From contig NC_087118.1 in assembly GCF_963855985.1 (NCBI RefSeq), positions 8,799,001 through 8,863,000 of the forward strand: DNA of 64,000 bases, given 5' to 3'. Positions 50,243 through 62,286 of the stretch are shown piece after piece. Within the stretch, counting starts at the first letter, position 1; every line of letters begins with the position of its first letter. Below the pieces are notes generated by a model that was not told the DNA's origin, made no database searches, and was given only the letters and a program-made list of their open reading frames with translations. Origin of the DNA: Ostrinia nubilalis. Lineage: Eukaryota; Arthropoda; Insecta; Lepidoptera; Crambidae. The translations under genes were made by a program, and so were the position numbers.

Positions 50243-52288
50243 AAAATGTTTACGTGTGCAAGCTGTGGAGTGCAACATACTGACGGACCTACATGCAGCG
50301 CCTGCCGACGCCACTATGACTTTCAGTGCTCTGGAATTACAGAATCGGGCTATCGCAAACTTGGTGACCGGAAAAACACCTGGCGTTGCCTAAAATGCAA
50401 ATCAAGCTCGTCTCCATCACCAGCTACGTCCTCATTGCAACAATCATCAAGCCAACTGGATCAGATGCAAGAACAACTCAAGAGGATAACTACTCAACTA
50501 GTTCCACTGGCATCACTCGTTGAAGACATCAAGCAGATAAAAAATGAGTTGACTAACGTTAAGGACTCACTGGAACTGGCGCACGAGCTGTTTAACAGCT
50601 TCTCAGATAAGGTCAAAAGCCTGGATGCGAAAATTGTGAGCCTTGAGAAAGTTGCAAATGAGGTTCCTACGTTGCGCTCTGAGGTGAATAGACTCAACCT
50701 TGAGTTACAGGACAGAGACCAGAGAGATCGAGCCAACAATATCGAAATTAGGGGAATTCCACAAGGAAAATCAGAAAACTTATACGAAATTGTTCAAAAA
50801 ATTGGCAATTTTAACGACTACGCTATAAAAAAAGAAGATATCAACTATATCGCACGTGTCCCAACTAGAGTCCCTAAGATTGAAAAGCCAATAATAGTGT
50901 CATTCCACAGTCGTTACACAAAAGAAAACTACGTAGCAGCGTCGCGTAAGAAGAAACAAAACAAACTGTCAGATATAGGCTACGCGGCGGAGGGGAATTT
51001 CTACGTTAATGATCATTTAACACAATACAGTGTGAGTCACGTTAAAGTGTACATATGAAAATGGATGAAACTAAACCTATTTTTATCGACAAAAAAGTAT
51101 TCAAAATTTTTTTGAGAATTTTTTTTAATTTTTTATAGATTTTTTTTTCTTTCAAGTACTTATTGTAAAGAAAACGTAATAACTTTTAAACTAAGAGGTA
51201 TATCCTGATAAAATAAAAACAGTAATAATGCTAAATAACAGACGATACTAAAAAAATACATAAGATACTCAGAAAATGCCAAAAAATAATAAAAAATGAT
51301 ACTTTTTGAAAAAAATCTGCTTAAAAATTCGTGTTTTTTTGGTCATTTGATAAATTTCTCCAAAAAATGCCCCTATAAAAGGTGGTTTTTATTACTTTGA
51401 ATTATTTTCTATTGTATTACCTTTGTAAAACCAAAAATCGCATGTCTCTATCCCTATCACAACATTTGCTATGATCGTTTGAACTAAGCCTCTCCGGGCG
51501 CGCCATTCAACGCTTCGTTAACAACGAAACTGAAAATGGCTCTAGATTTGTAATTTTGATAAAGACAAGTTAGATTTCAAGTAAAAACACAAGATGTCGA
51601 AGTAAAATAAGCATTTTAGTTAAAAATAAAATTGTCCCTACCTGTAGAGGAGAATAATGTTGTGGTAGGCCTTTGTTCAAACTATCATAGCAAATGTTGT
51701 GATAGGGATAGAGACATGCAATTTTTGGTTTTACAAAGGTAATACGATAGAAAATAATACAAAACAATAAAATTCACCTGTTATAAGGGCATTATTTGGA
51801 GAAATTAATCAAATAACAAAAAAAAACACGAATTTTTAAGCAGTTTTTTTTTAAAAAGTATCATTTTTTATTATTTGTTGGCATTTTTTGTCGATTTTAT
51901 GTATTTTTTTTGTATCGCCTGTTATTTAGCATTATTACTGTTTTTATTTTATCAGGATATACCGCTTAGTTTAAAAGTTATTACGTTTTCTTTACAATAA
52001 GTAATTGGAAGAAAAAAAATTCTATAAAAAATTTAAAAAAAATCTCAAAAAATTTTTGATCTCTTTTTTGTCGACAAAAATAGGTCTAGTTTCATCTATT
52101 TTCATATGTACACTTTAACGTGACTCACACTGTATAACAAAAACCTACTGAGCAAAGCGAGGACATTAGCTAAAGAAAAAAACTTTCAATACATTTGGGT
52201 CAAGCATTGCAAGATTATGGCAAGAAGATCGGACACCACGCCAATATTTTTTATAAAAACCGAAAAGGACCTACTAAAAATCGCTTAA
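50243..52288 (+). pseudogene. LINE E ORF1, split by a palindromic element
   Basis: I place the start at MFTCASCGV (50246), shortly after the in-frame ATG at 50186. A PHD-like finger follows (CASC, CSAC, HYDFQCSGI, WRCLKC; first 60 residues), then a long coiled coil (about 85-185), an RRM-like region (NNIEIRGIPQGKSENL) and a basic C-terminal domain (FYVNDHLTQY). The palindrome at 51028-52132 cuts the frame; after one TA is removed it continues NKNLLSKARTLAKEKNF to a TAA at 52286-52288. The rest is intact. The protein would coat the element RNA. Confidence 0.85.
51028..52132. mobile_element. 1,105-bp palindromic element (CAGTGTGAGTCACG)
   Basis: Starts CAGTGTGAGTCACGTTAAAG and ends in its complement; flanked by TA (51026-51027 and 52133-52134). 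The arms pair over nearly the whole length (for example ATAGGGATAGAGACATG and its partner). No ORF. Its insertion splits LINE E ORF1. Confidence 0.95.
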
Positions 52289-53984
52289 TAATTAATTTGT
52301 TAATCGTTAGTATACAGATTGCTTGTATTTTGTATTTGCTAGCTGCGCACAGCTTGGGAACCACACTCATCCCCGCTCTCTGCATACCGGTTCCGCTCGC
52401 GGCAACTATAACACTGCGCGAGCAGTCTACGCACGTAAGTTCTTTGTTACTCAGCCGGTTTCCGCCCGCCCGTGACTGCGCTCGCCCGGTTTTAATGGTC
52501 ATTATCGCCTGCGCGCTAATAAAGCTGCGCCTATGTTCGCTTGCGCGTAGCCAAGAATGCTTAGTTTTTATGCCTACGTTGATACGACTCGACTGTTTTA
52601 AGTATACCCTGCATTTTTATAATTATTTGGAGTTGGGCGGCGAATCTTGCGGGACTTTTTGGGGCTTATCTGTTGCTGGCGAGCTTGCTTGCCTGTATGG
52701 CTGCTTTTCACATGATTTGTTTTTATTGGGAATGGTTGGCTGGAGGAAGTATTCGATGGTTTGGCACATATCTATTTTAACATTTTATTATTGTTCTCAC
52801 ATGATCATTAATATTTGCAGATTGTTTTACCACAATAATTATTGTATTTCGTTTAACACAGTGTTTTACATGTTTTTATTTATTTTTAGTTGTGATGGCT
52901 AATGAACTGAGTTTATATTATCAGAATACCCGGGGACTGCGCACAAAAACGCACTCTTTTAAGCGAAATGTTTTTTATGAATTCCTATGATGTTATTTCA
53001 TTGACTGAAACATGGCTTATTGCTGGAATAGGTGACGCGGAGCTTTTTGATGATAGGTATCTCGTCTTTCGTCGCGATAGGAATTACTCTGAAACCCAAG
53101 TAAAATATGGTGGGGGTGTGCTTTTGGCTGTGCGCCGTGAACACACGGCTGTTGACCGACCGGACTGGAATTCGACAGCCGAAGATATCTGGGTCACTAT
53201 TAATTATAAAAATAAATTAAATAATAATTCAAACAAAATACACATATGTACTCTCTACCTCTGTGAAGAAAGACTTGGATATTCCTACAAAACTCAGCTT
53301 ATAAATTTCTCAGATAAACTCTCGCACATAATAAATTCTTGTCCAAACGATACATTCATCATATTGGGTGATTTTAACCTCAGTAATGTGGATTGGTATC
53401 AAAACGGCGATACTATTGAACCGATGGGAATTGTAGGCGAAGCTCAAATATCGTCGGCGTCAGTGCAGGACCTTGTAACTGCAAGTTTTGGTGAAAACAT
53501 TTTTTTGATGAAAAAAACCCCTTGACGTGTCCTGCCATCTAGTGAAAAAACAAACAATTAGATTGCAAGCATCTTCGGTCGGTAAAACAGTAAAATCTAG
53601 TACCTTCTAAATGTCAATTCAGAAATATTGATACAGTACCTTCTAACTACAGTTTGAAACAATTGTTAATGAAAAAAGAGTGTCAATCGTTTGTTTTTAT
53701 TGTATTTCTACTGTAAAAAAGTGCATGTAAGTATTATATTTACGTAATAATTCTAATTTTTATTCAATGTAACATTGTGACTGTTTCAAACACGTATAAT
53801 TTAGTGACATTCATTTAAAGAAATAAAAGTAAATTTTTAGTTGATTTTGCGATACACTTAGAAGGTAATGCATTTAGGTATTTAAAACAATCTCAGTAGA
53901 TACAAGTTATTGCGTTTAATTTAAAAGTGTTTACTAATATACGATTTTAAACTTTCATGTTGAATTATACAAATAAATTTATTG

Positions 53985-54215
53985 ACACGGGTCTAAACGC
54001 GACGTTAAATTTAAATAAGTACTTACACTTACAGCTGACGTTACGACCGCGTTACAATGGCCGTGGTCACAAGCGGACTGAAGGTGCACGAAGTCGTCTG
54101 CTAAGTCCGGGTTGTGAATCTTTAGATACCCTCTTAATTTCGTTATTTAACGCGTAACGTCAGCTGTAAGTGTAAGTACTTATTTAAATTTAACTTCACG
54201 CTTAGACCCTTGTCT
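53985..54215. repeat. MITE-like inverted repeat within the DNA transposon
   Basis: A left arm starting GGGTCTAAACGCGACG (53985) and a right arm ending CGCTTAGACCC (54215) pair over about 58 bp around a 115-bp centre. It lies in the 5' non-coding part of the transposon; no clear duplication. Confidence 0.65.
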
Positions 54216-54307
54216 ATCAAGTGTTTACTAAGTTAATTACTGAATTATATTGAAGTTATTACATTGACTAAGTTAATACAACATCTTTTCTTTTGTCTAC
54301 AGTCACG

Positions 54308-56286
54308 ATGTTAACTTCGAAAAATAAAAGAAATAAAAAGATTCTCATGATGGCCCTTCAAAGTGATTCTCAAATCAACCAGAATTGGCACCAAAAGAGA
54401 AAGGGGTTATTAAAAGAAAAAAATATAAATGAACGTATTACGTCAATTAGTTGTAAATCTGATAATCAAAACACGTTGTTTGCCGTTGAAGAATTATTGC
54501 CCCATATTCAACCTTTAGAAGAGGTTTTATCTGAAATAAATAATAATATAAATGATGATTTAAGGATAGCACACGATGAAGAAGAACCTTTTGCATTACC
54601 AGAATTGATAGGCGATAGTCTTGAAACATTAGAAGAGAAATCTATTGACAATTCTACAGAATTAGTTACAGTACAAGAACAAAATAGACAAGCCACAATG
54701 AACAATAATTTGGCTATTGTTGAGACACCCACAATTATTTTAGAATGCTTTGTATCTCCAGTGAATAATAACGTTACATCAATAAAGCATACTATTACAA
54801 GTAACGATATAATAAACAATAACCCACAAGTAATCGAAGGACCTCTAATTTTACCAGATAGTGTAAACAATACATTGGAAATAGTAGAACTTGTTTCTTT
54901 AAATGATAACGCACAAAGTGAAAAAAATGTATTAGAAGACGCAGAACGACCAATCAATTCCGAACCAAATTCTGTTGTGATAGCAAATGAAAATTGTGTA
55001 GATACAAATGAGACTGACAATGAGAACACTTCGCCTATTAACCAACCCAGTACAAGTGGGACCAACCTGAACGTGAACCTCTCGAAAAGAAAATGTTCTA
55101 AAGAAAATCAACGATTATTGAATAAAAGGAAAAGAATGGAGGGACAGAAGTATCTAGGGTTTCGTAAACCAAAAGGCCAAAAAAATACATTTAATGATAC
55201 CGAAAGAAGCGAAAGAAAATTATTAGCTAGGTGTGATTGCACTGAAAAAAACACTAAAGTTACAAATTCGACGAAGAAATGTTATGAGATAACCGACGCA
55301 GATCGACAGGAACTATTCACAAATCTATGGTCTAAAATGAATTGGGATCAAAGGAAAGTTTTCGTTTCTAATACCGTCTTCACTCGTGAATCCAAACGTA
55401 AGACTACTAAAGGCGATAGTAGGCGTGGTAAATCATTGGCTTACCATTTACAAATAAATAATAAATTATTTCTTGTTTGTAAAACAATGTATATTAATAC
55501 TACTGAACTGGGTCAATGGTCAATTGCAGATTGGTCGGCAAAAAGCCAGCATGGTATCGTATATCGTTGAGCAAAATTCAACTATTGTGGCCTCCAGAGC
55601 TCACAGAGAAAATAAGAACATCGATAAGCTCGAGTTTCTTAAGACATTCGTTAATTCTCTCAATAAATTACCCAGCCATTACTGTCGAAAAACTACAAAT
55701 AAATTGTACTTGGAGCAGACGTTTACTACTTATCAATCGCTGCACAATTTTTATAAGTCTACTTGTGAAAATGAAGGCATCGCTGCATTGACAATTAATA
55801 AAATGAAAGAAGTTCTTTCAGAACGGAATGTTTCACTGTTCAGGCCTCGTAAGGATCAATGTGACGTATGTCTGTCCTTCATCAACGGACATTTAGCAGA
55901 AAGTGTGTACCAGAACCATCAAACTGAAAAGCAGAAAGCAAGAGAAGAAAAGGGTGCAGATAAAATCAGAGCTTTGGAGGGTGAATGCCATGTACTAACA
56001 ATGGATGTGCAAGCAGTTAAATTGTCGCCGATGACCAAAGCCAATGCTCTTTACTATCGGACTAAACTATGTAATCACAATTATACAATTTATAATCTAG
56101 CCACAAATGATGCAACATGTGTAACTGGTTTGATGAAACTGTAAGTGACAGCTCGGCATCAACTTTTGCTTCTTTTTTAGTACATTACTTGGAATCCAAC
56201 TTTCTAGAAAAAGGTGATAGTCGTCCTATTATAATATACTCAGATGGTTGTACGGCTCAGAACAGGAATACTAAAATTTGCAACTA
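54308..56286 (+). pseudogene. Transposase-like protein, frameshifted and 3'-truncated
   Basis: The frame from MLTSKNKRNKK (ATG 54308; an upstream ATG at 54293 is in frame) gives a long acidic Asn/Glu-rich N-terminal part, then a basic patch KRKCSKENQRLLNKRKR, KYLGFRKPKGQK, LLARCDC and WSKMNWDQRKVFV. A shift near 55530 leads to NKNIDKLEFLKTFVNSLNKLPSHYCRK, a zinc-finger-like CDVCLSF, then LTMDVQAVKL and, after another shift near 56110, NWFDETVSDSSASTF and PIIIYSDGCTAQNRN, ending at 56286. D residues in LTMDVQ and IYSDGC look like the first two catalytic positions of a DDE/RNase-H-fold transposase; the third is missing with the C-terminus. I recognise the pattern from uncharacterised insect proteins but not a named superfamily. 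Confidence 0.65.
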
Positions 56287-59032
56287 AAATACCATTAAAT
56301 AACATATTTATAGAATAATTAACCCTAAAATATAAAAAAAAGTTGTAACAAATAGCGCACAATATGTTTAAGAAGGTTTTTATTGCCTCCTGTAAAAATA
56401 ACTTTTTTGCATTTAGAAGGTCCTGCACTGACGCCGACGATATACTTTTTCGACACTCTGACTGAATGTAACCTGAATCAGTATAATCTATGTCGAAATA
56501 TAAACAATAGGCTTTTGGACTTAACCTTAAGTAATGTCGATTTGGTTGTCTCATGTAGTGATGATCCCTTAGTACCAGAAGATGCCCACCACAAATCACT
56601 CAGTATTTCATTAAGTGCTGCCGTTTTCGAACCCCTGAAAGCAAACCATAGGCTCAAGTACCTATATAGTAGGGGAGACTATGAGAGGATCCGTGAATAC
56701 CTCAACTCAGTGGACTGGGAATACTCTTTAATAAATAATGATCCTCTGGACGACGCTCTTGACTTCTTTTACAAATGCCTCTATGACGCTATAGATAAAT
56801 ACATGCCGCAAAAAAATATTACCCTTCTACTTATCCGCCATGGTACAACACTAGCTTGATTAAAATATTGAGAGAAAAGTCTAAATACCTAAAGAAATTT
56901 CGGATTTATGGTAACACATCTGACTATAGTACCTTTTCTCTTCTGCGTAAAAGAGCGAAATCAATCGAAAATAAATGTTATCGTGATTACCTCAATAAAA
57001 TGGAAGTATCTATAACTGAGAATCCTAAATTGTTTTGGTCATTTATAAAAAATACTAAGAAAGGTAATAATACTCTTCCTTCTAGTCTATCATATAATGG
57101 TATCACATCTGAATCTGGCGAAGGGATATGTAATCTCTTTGCAACATATTTCCAATCAACTTTTTTATCACCATCGTTGAATAACAGAGATTGTAAGGAC
57201 ACACCTGACTGTAATAGTTCTTATTCGATTAGCGACATAGAGGTTTTAGCGGAAGACGTCCTTAAGTTATTAAAGTCAATTGATTTAAATAAGGGAGCCG
57301 GTCCAGATCGCATTTCGCCACTTTTCATAGTTAGATGTGCTGATGAATTAACAAAACCGCTTACCATATTATTTGACCGCTCCCTTAAGGAGGGTATTGT
57401 ACCTAAAATGTGGAAATCTGCCTTTGTCACGCCCATTCACAAATCCGGAAGTAGGAGTGAAGTGAAAAATTATAGGCCGATATCCAAGTTGTGCATCTTC
57501 TCAAAATTGTTTGAGAGGATAGTCCACAACCAAGTATACAGTGCCCTATCTAACTTTTTTATCCCTGAGCAGCATGGTTTCCTCAAAAAGCGGTCAACAG
57601 CAACTAATCTCCTCTCATTTGCGGATTTTGTCACCTCAAATATGGATTCTGGTGGTCAGGTTGATTCTATATTTACCGATTATAGCAAGGCATTTGATCG
57701 TATTGATCACTCAATACTGCTGGAAAAGCTTTTGTCTGCTGGAATCCATGGCAATTTGCTCAGATGGTTTTCATCTTATATCGAGAATAGATCTCAGGCC
57801 GTTGCAGTTAATATCATCCGGATACTCATATATCTACTCATCCGCATGGCATGATGTCCCTTCCGGTGTCCCACAGGGATCTTTGTTGGGGCCTCTACTG
57901 TTTGACATCTTTGTCAATGACATAAACTCATGCTTTTAGTCTTCAAAATTCTTGCTGTATGCAGACGACATGAAAATATTCAAGAAGATTGAAACGCTTC
58001 ATGATTGTTGTCTATTACAGGGTGATCTCGTAAGGTTGGAAGATTATTGCAATCGGAACAAACTGGACCTAAATGTTAGTAAATGCTTCTCGATAACTTT
58101 CACCCGCAAACCTAAACCTATTTTAAATAACTATATTTTAAGAAAGCAAGAACTTACACGTGTTAACGAAATCAAGGATCTGGGCGTTACCCGCGACACT
58201 AAACTAACTTATGAAAAACACGTAGACACTATCTCTAGAAAGGCCATTAAACTCATGAGATTCGTAATGAGATCTTGTTCTCAGTTTTCGAGCATCAAAA
58301 TCATCAAGATACTCTACTGTTCATTTGTGCGTAGTGCCCTGGAATATTGTTCACAGATCTGGTATCCACAGTATAACATATACATCAATAGATTAGAAAG
58401 TATACAACGTAAGCTGATGAGATTCTTGCAGTATAAATGTAAAAAATACGATGCCTCATATGAATCCAGGTGTAAGAGACATCATATACTGCCTTTGAGT
58501 GAGAGACGTAGAATCGCAGACGTTGTGCTGTATGTGAAAATAGCACAGTCTCAAATAGATACGCCAGACCTTCTTTCCTCAATTAAACTTAAAGTACCAA
58601 ACAGATCAGTCAGACGACCTACTGCAATCTGTATTCCTCAATGTTCTACAAATTATAGACAGAACTCTTTCTTTGTGCGAGCAGCGGCCCAGGTGAACGG
58701 GCTCGTCGATGATCGTGAGCTGGACCTGTTCAACTCCAAACCAGTAGATTTTAAAAAAACTATGTCGAAAGAGTGGTTTGAGTTGGTTCCCTGACCGGAG
58801 GTTCTTTTGTTCCTGTTTTATATTTTATTTTTTATCTTTAAGTATGTTGTTTAGTTTGCAGCGTAATTTGTGGCGTAAAAAGTATAAAATAATTTAAGTA
58901 TATCAGTAAACATTATTTCAGTTATTGTATGCGAAAACATATAATTGGTGTAAAGCTTTATATTCAGATAGTTAATAAGTCAATTAACACTGTTTGTTTT
59001 CCGAATAAAGTAAAATAAAATAAAAATAAATA

Positions 59033-60178
59033 GAAAGATTTACGCTTAATGATAGTATATTAAAAAAGAAAAGAATAGGATAATGCTCGTTATGTGTGGT
59101 TGTGTGTAGGAGTGTGAGTGTGTAAGTGTTAGTGTGTAAATGTGAGTGTGAAGGTGTGAATGTGTAGTATATGTATTCGTTAAAGCATGAATAATATGAA
59201 CATGTTCAAATATTGTGTCTTGTCACGAGTCCGTCCTGTATGCCCTACGGAGTGGGTTCCTTGGGATCAGTATAAATGTATGTACTGCATACAGGGATCG
59301 TGATGGTGAGTTTTACAGTCAGGTTTTAGTGGTGAAATTTGTTTCAATAATTCGTACTAGTAGGTTTTCCACCTCCTCATAATTAAGTGAATATAACCAT
59401 TTAGTTAAGGTTTCCTTGCAAGTATGAGTTATCATTGGGTAAATATTCAGTAATTTATAAATTTTATTGTAAACAAAGGCAGACTGGCTCAAATATTGCC
59501 TTGTGGCAAAAACTGTACGTATTGTGGGGGCAGGCGCAACAACATCTTTCCTTCTTTTATGGGTAAGGTCGACATGAGTTAAAGATTTATGGCATTTCAG
59601 TACAAGGTTCAAAATATAAAGTTTCCTAATTGTAAGTAGACCGCTAATTTGATATAATTTATCCGTAGGAAAACGGTAAGGTTTAGAATACATGACCTTG
59701 ATGAGGGATCTCTGAGCTCTTTCTAATTCAAGAGCGTGGGTTTTGCCTGCACCACCCCAGATTGGGATACAAATTGATACAATATGTAAGTAGCTACAAT
59801 ATGTAAGTAAGTACTGAGCTAGGGATATGTACATTTTGTTATTTAGTTTATTTGTCATGACCTGTCTCAGAGACTTAAAGACCCAAGTGAGCTTTCTGGT
59901 TCTATTGATTAAGAGCTCCATGTGTGGGTACCAACTGAGTCGCTGGTCAAGTATAACACCCAGATATTTGGTTTGATTGACTTTATCTATAGGGGACAAG
60001 TACAGTTCAAGTTACCAGGGTTTCGACAATTGTGAATTTTTATTTGAAAATTACTGTTAGGTTGTGATTTGTTAGATGGAGTAAAGCAAATATAATTAGT
60101 TTTCTGAATGTTTAATGTTAGGAGGTTATCTCTGAGCCAGTTGAATATGATATTCAAGCCCCTCTCAGTTCTCAAATA
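59033..60178 (-). mobile_element. LINE F, 5'-truncated (3' part of ORF2)
   Basis: Minus strand. The RT C-terminal part (NWLRDNLLTLNIQKTNYICF, TKYLGVILDQRLSW, LELERAQRSLIKVMY, LNYEEVENLL) is related to LINE A. A frameshift lies near 59990 and a stop at 59319-59321. It is cut at about 60178 at the 5' side and abuts the tail of LINE E on the 3' side. A tandem duplication of about 18 bp (ACAATATGTAAGTAGCT) at 59778-59815 adds residues in frame. Confidence 0.82.
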
Positions 60179-60179
60179 A

Positions 60180-60521
60180 TTAAATGTTCCGTTTGCTCCA
60201 TAATTGGATTAAAATTGTCAGTAACAATGTATGAGCACTATAAAGTATTTTTTCATTATCACTATCACTTTGAACTGCACCGTCCAAGTCCATGACTTCT
60301 ATCCTGATGAGTCGAAGACCTCGCCTGGTTTCATTGCTGTACACATAATTTGATCCATTTTGAAGACACTGTTTCTTCGGTGGCGTAGGATTTTCCTGAG
60401 CTTCAGCAGGACGTTTGCTTCTTTTTTTCTTTGGTTCCAGCTGTTGTCTGGCTAGCTCTGGATACATTGAATTAAAGCCAGCAAGAGGATCTTGAGCGAA
60501 TTGTTCCAACGTACTGTCCAT
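60180..60521 (-). CDS. Unknown protein, C-terminally cut by LINE F
   Basis: From MDSTLEQFAQDPLAGF (ATG 60521; the frame is open to 60668). The middle is basic (PKKKRSKRPAEAQENPTPPKKQ), a possible nuclear-localisation signal, followed by RRGLRLIRIEVMDLDGAVQSDSDNEK. The last residues are probably not native because LINE F begins there. I do not recognise the family. It could be a transposon second ORF, a Polinton accessory gene or a host exon. Confidence 0.4.
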   Translation of the reverse strand: MDSTLEQFAQDPLAGFNSMYPELARQQLEPKKKRSKRPAEAQENPTPPKKQCLQNGSNYVYSNETRRGLRLIRIEVMDLDGAVQSDSDNEKILYSAHTLLLTILIQLWSKRNI

Positions 60522-60524
60522 TTC

Positions 60525-61064
60525 TTTTGTTTTGTCACTGAAATAAGTGTAGTGAGTACCAAGTGGCTTTCGCAGCGGTCGACTATCGAATGATGAAAAA
60601 TGCCGCACAAAAGTAATGCCTGCCTCTAACAAAATTGATGAGCTGGTAATATTTGTCAACACGTGCATTAATGTTTACTCAGAAATAATTCGAGTTTCAA
60701 CATAAAACAGCTTATTAGACAATAATTTTGTTCATTTACTAAAATGATGCTTATTAAAAACTGTTAACTTTGCACTTCTTACGGTTGACGTAAGTAATGC
60801 ACGTGTACAATATTAAGTATCCAGAGACATTTTCTTCACAATCAGCATTATATTTAGGATGATGACAAGTTACGACTTGCTTAGTGCATACAGTGCATAT
60901 GCTGTAAAATGATACTTAATGAATAGTAAAATGTTGACTCTGTACTTTTAATCAGCATTATACATTGGACAAGTTACGACTTGTTTAATGCATGTTACTA
61001 TGGGAGCGTAAGTACAACTAACATTTCTTCTAAAAGTGACAACTAACTACAAAACAATTTCCTG
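60525..61064. other. Non-coding; partial tandem duplication
   Basis: No gene seen beyond the possible upstream extension of the preceding frame. ATCAGCATTATA(T/C)...GACAAGTTACGACTTG(C/T)TTA(G/A)TGCAT occurs twice (about 60841-60889 and 60951-60993), an approximately 110-bp tandem duplication. Confidence 0.5.
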
Positions 61065-61503
61065 CATGATTTACATGCAAATTCTCAGGATATTCCAAAT
61101 CAACTTCGAGAATATATCCATAATCATTGTCATTAGGAATACTTGTTATGTTGAGTTGTTCACATTCCTTTTCATTAATAAGTTTAAAATCCGCATAAGG
61201 TAGATAACTGCACATTGCAAAGTCGTATAAATTATTACAATCTACATAGGTACATCAGATATCTGTTTGGTTGAGAGGGATCATAATCATGCTGATAGTG
61301 ATTATTTGATTTAGCATACCTTTTTGAACATAAGCAAATGCCTCCACGAATTCCCTGTTGTATCATTCGTATCATTTCTAAATCTGAAAGCAGTTCCAAT
61401 TTTACTTTTGTCTTTAATAACATGGCGTCAAAGCTAAGACTTGGTGCTGTGAGATAAAATGCAGGATCTAAATCATAATTGATTTTACATGTTTTACGAA
61501 ACT

Positions 61504-62286
61504 TGTTCACGACGACTACGAAATCTTCCTACAGAACCCTAAAAAATATAAAAGAAACCGCGGCAAATACATATACGCACTTATTATAGCTATAGTTATG
61601 TAATAATTCATCGGCGCGCGGCAAGTACTTGAAAAGAAAGAGACAGTGCGAGCGCGCAAAGGACAGCATTAGCACGCGCGCCCGCGATAACCGACCGTAG
61701 CGCGTAAGAAATAAGGCTCATATCCGGACGCCTTAAAACTTTGTTTACGAGTCCCGCGCGTTAGAGCAAGTACTCGCGTCTTCCAGAAAGCGGGCGAACC
61801 GTCGATTTTCTAGTTAGTAGGCGAGCTGGAGCGGTATATAAACCGGCCGCCGGACCGATCCGTCATTCAGTTCTACTCAAGACAGTTCTCCGAGCAGATC
61901 AAGAGTGAACCTCCTCCGACCGAAGAGCTACAGGAAGACTTCTCACCGCGATAGAAGAATAGTGATCATAGTGACGACTTCAGCATCAAAACAGGACACC
62001 GTTATTGCTTCGTGACTTCGGATACGTTTCACCACGCACCGTATCGACGCCGTCCTTCGACAAAGACGAGTCAACGATCCACCCACCGAACTTCAGTGTG
62101 CAACGACTGGAGATACCGTCTACCGGAGTGCCACCGTATACAGTCCTACAGTCTACAGTCCACCGCATCATCGTTTTCACCGCGTTCGTCGACAGCCCAC
62201 TCCGTGTACCTACTCCGCTCCGATTACCCGGTCTTCGTAACCGTTCCGTATATTTTTGTGACCGGATAAATAAACAGTCCTGCACA
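61504..62286 (+). mobile_element. 783-bp solo LTR with promoter and polyadenylation signal
   Basis: TG...CA ends (TGTTCACGACG...CCTGCACA), flanked by AAACT (61499-61503 and 62287-62291). In plus orientation it has TATATAAA at 61835, an arthropod-type initiator TCAGT at 61867 (34 bp downstream) and AATAAA at 62269, 12 bp before the end. Removing it and one AAACT rejoins the polymerase frame exactly. No internal region remains. Confidence 0.85.
61835..61871 (+). promoter_or_regulatory. LTR core promoter (TATA box and initiator)
   Basis: TATATAAA (61835-61842) and TTCAGTT (initiator, 61866-61872) at normal spacing within the solo LTR, U3/R border. Confidence 0.7.

Larger units (their letters stand above)
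53452..56439 (+). mobile_element. DNA transposon of uncertain superfamily, 4-bp ATAT duplication
   Basis: Perfect 23-bp terminal inverted repeats starting CGTCGGCGTCAGTGCAGG (53452-53474 and 56417-56439), flanked by ATAT (53448-53451 and 56440-56443; TA is an alternative reading). It encodes a large transposase-like ORF that is 3'-truncated. A 4-bp duplication would fit Sola-like elements, but this is not established. Inserted in LINE E ORF2; precise removal rejoins its frame. Confidence 0.8.
52895..58794 (+). pseudogene. LINE E ORF2 (endonuclease/reverse transcriptase), split and frameshifted
   Basis: The ATG at 52895 starts MANELSLYYQNTRGLRTKTH. After a frameshift near 52965 the endonuclease continues (SLTETWLIAGIG, YGGGVLLAVRREH, ILGDFNLSNVDW) to 53447, where a DNA transposon (53452-56439) is inserted. 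Beyond it: LTECNLNQYNLCRN, LDLTLSNVDLVV and the linker, then RT motifs NKGAGPDRISP, NYRPISKLCIF, FLKKRSTATN, TDYSKAFDRID, GVPQGSLLGPLLF, LYADDMKIF, and the C-terminal domain ending FELVP at 58794. Lesions: frameshift near 56855, deletion near 57810, stop at 57937. It is inactive but long and recognisable. Confidence 0.87.
50167..59030 (+). mobile_element. LINE E, Jockey-group non-LTR retrotransposon
   Basis: Has a 5' start near GTCTGCGCTCAGTCGC (50167), ORF1 with PHD-like finger (split by a palindrome), ORF2 with endonuclease and RT (split by a DNA transposon) and a 3' UTR ending in AAATAAAATAAAA at about 59000-59030. It carries 1.1 kb and 3.0 kb insertions. RT motifs include LYADDMKIF, as in BS-like Jockey elements. 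Confidence 0.85.
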
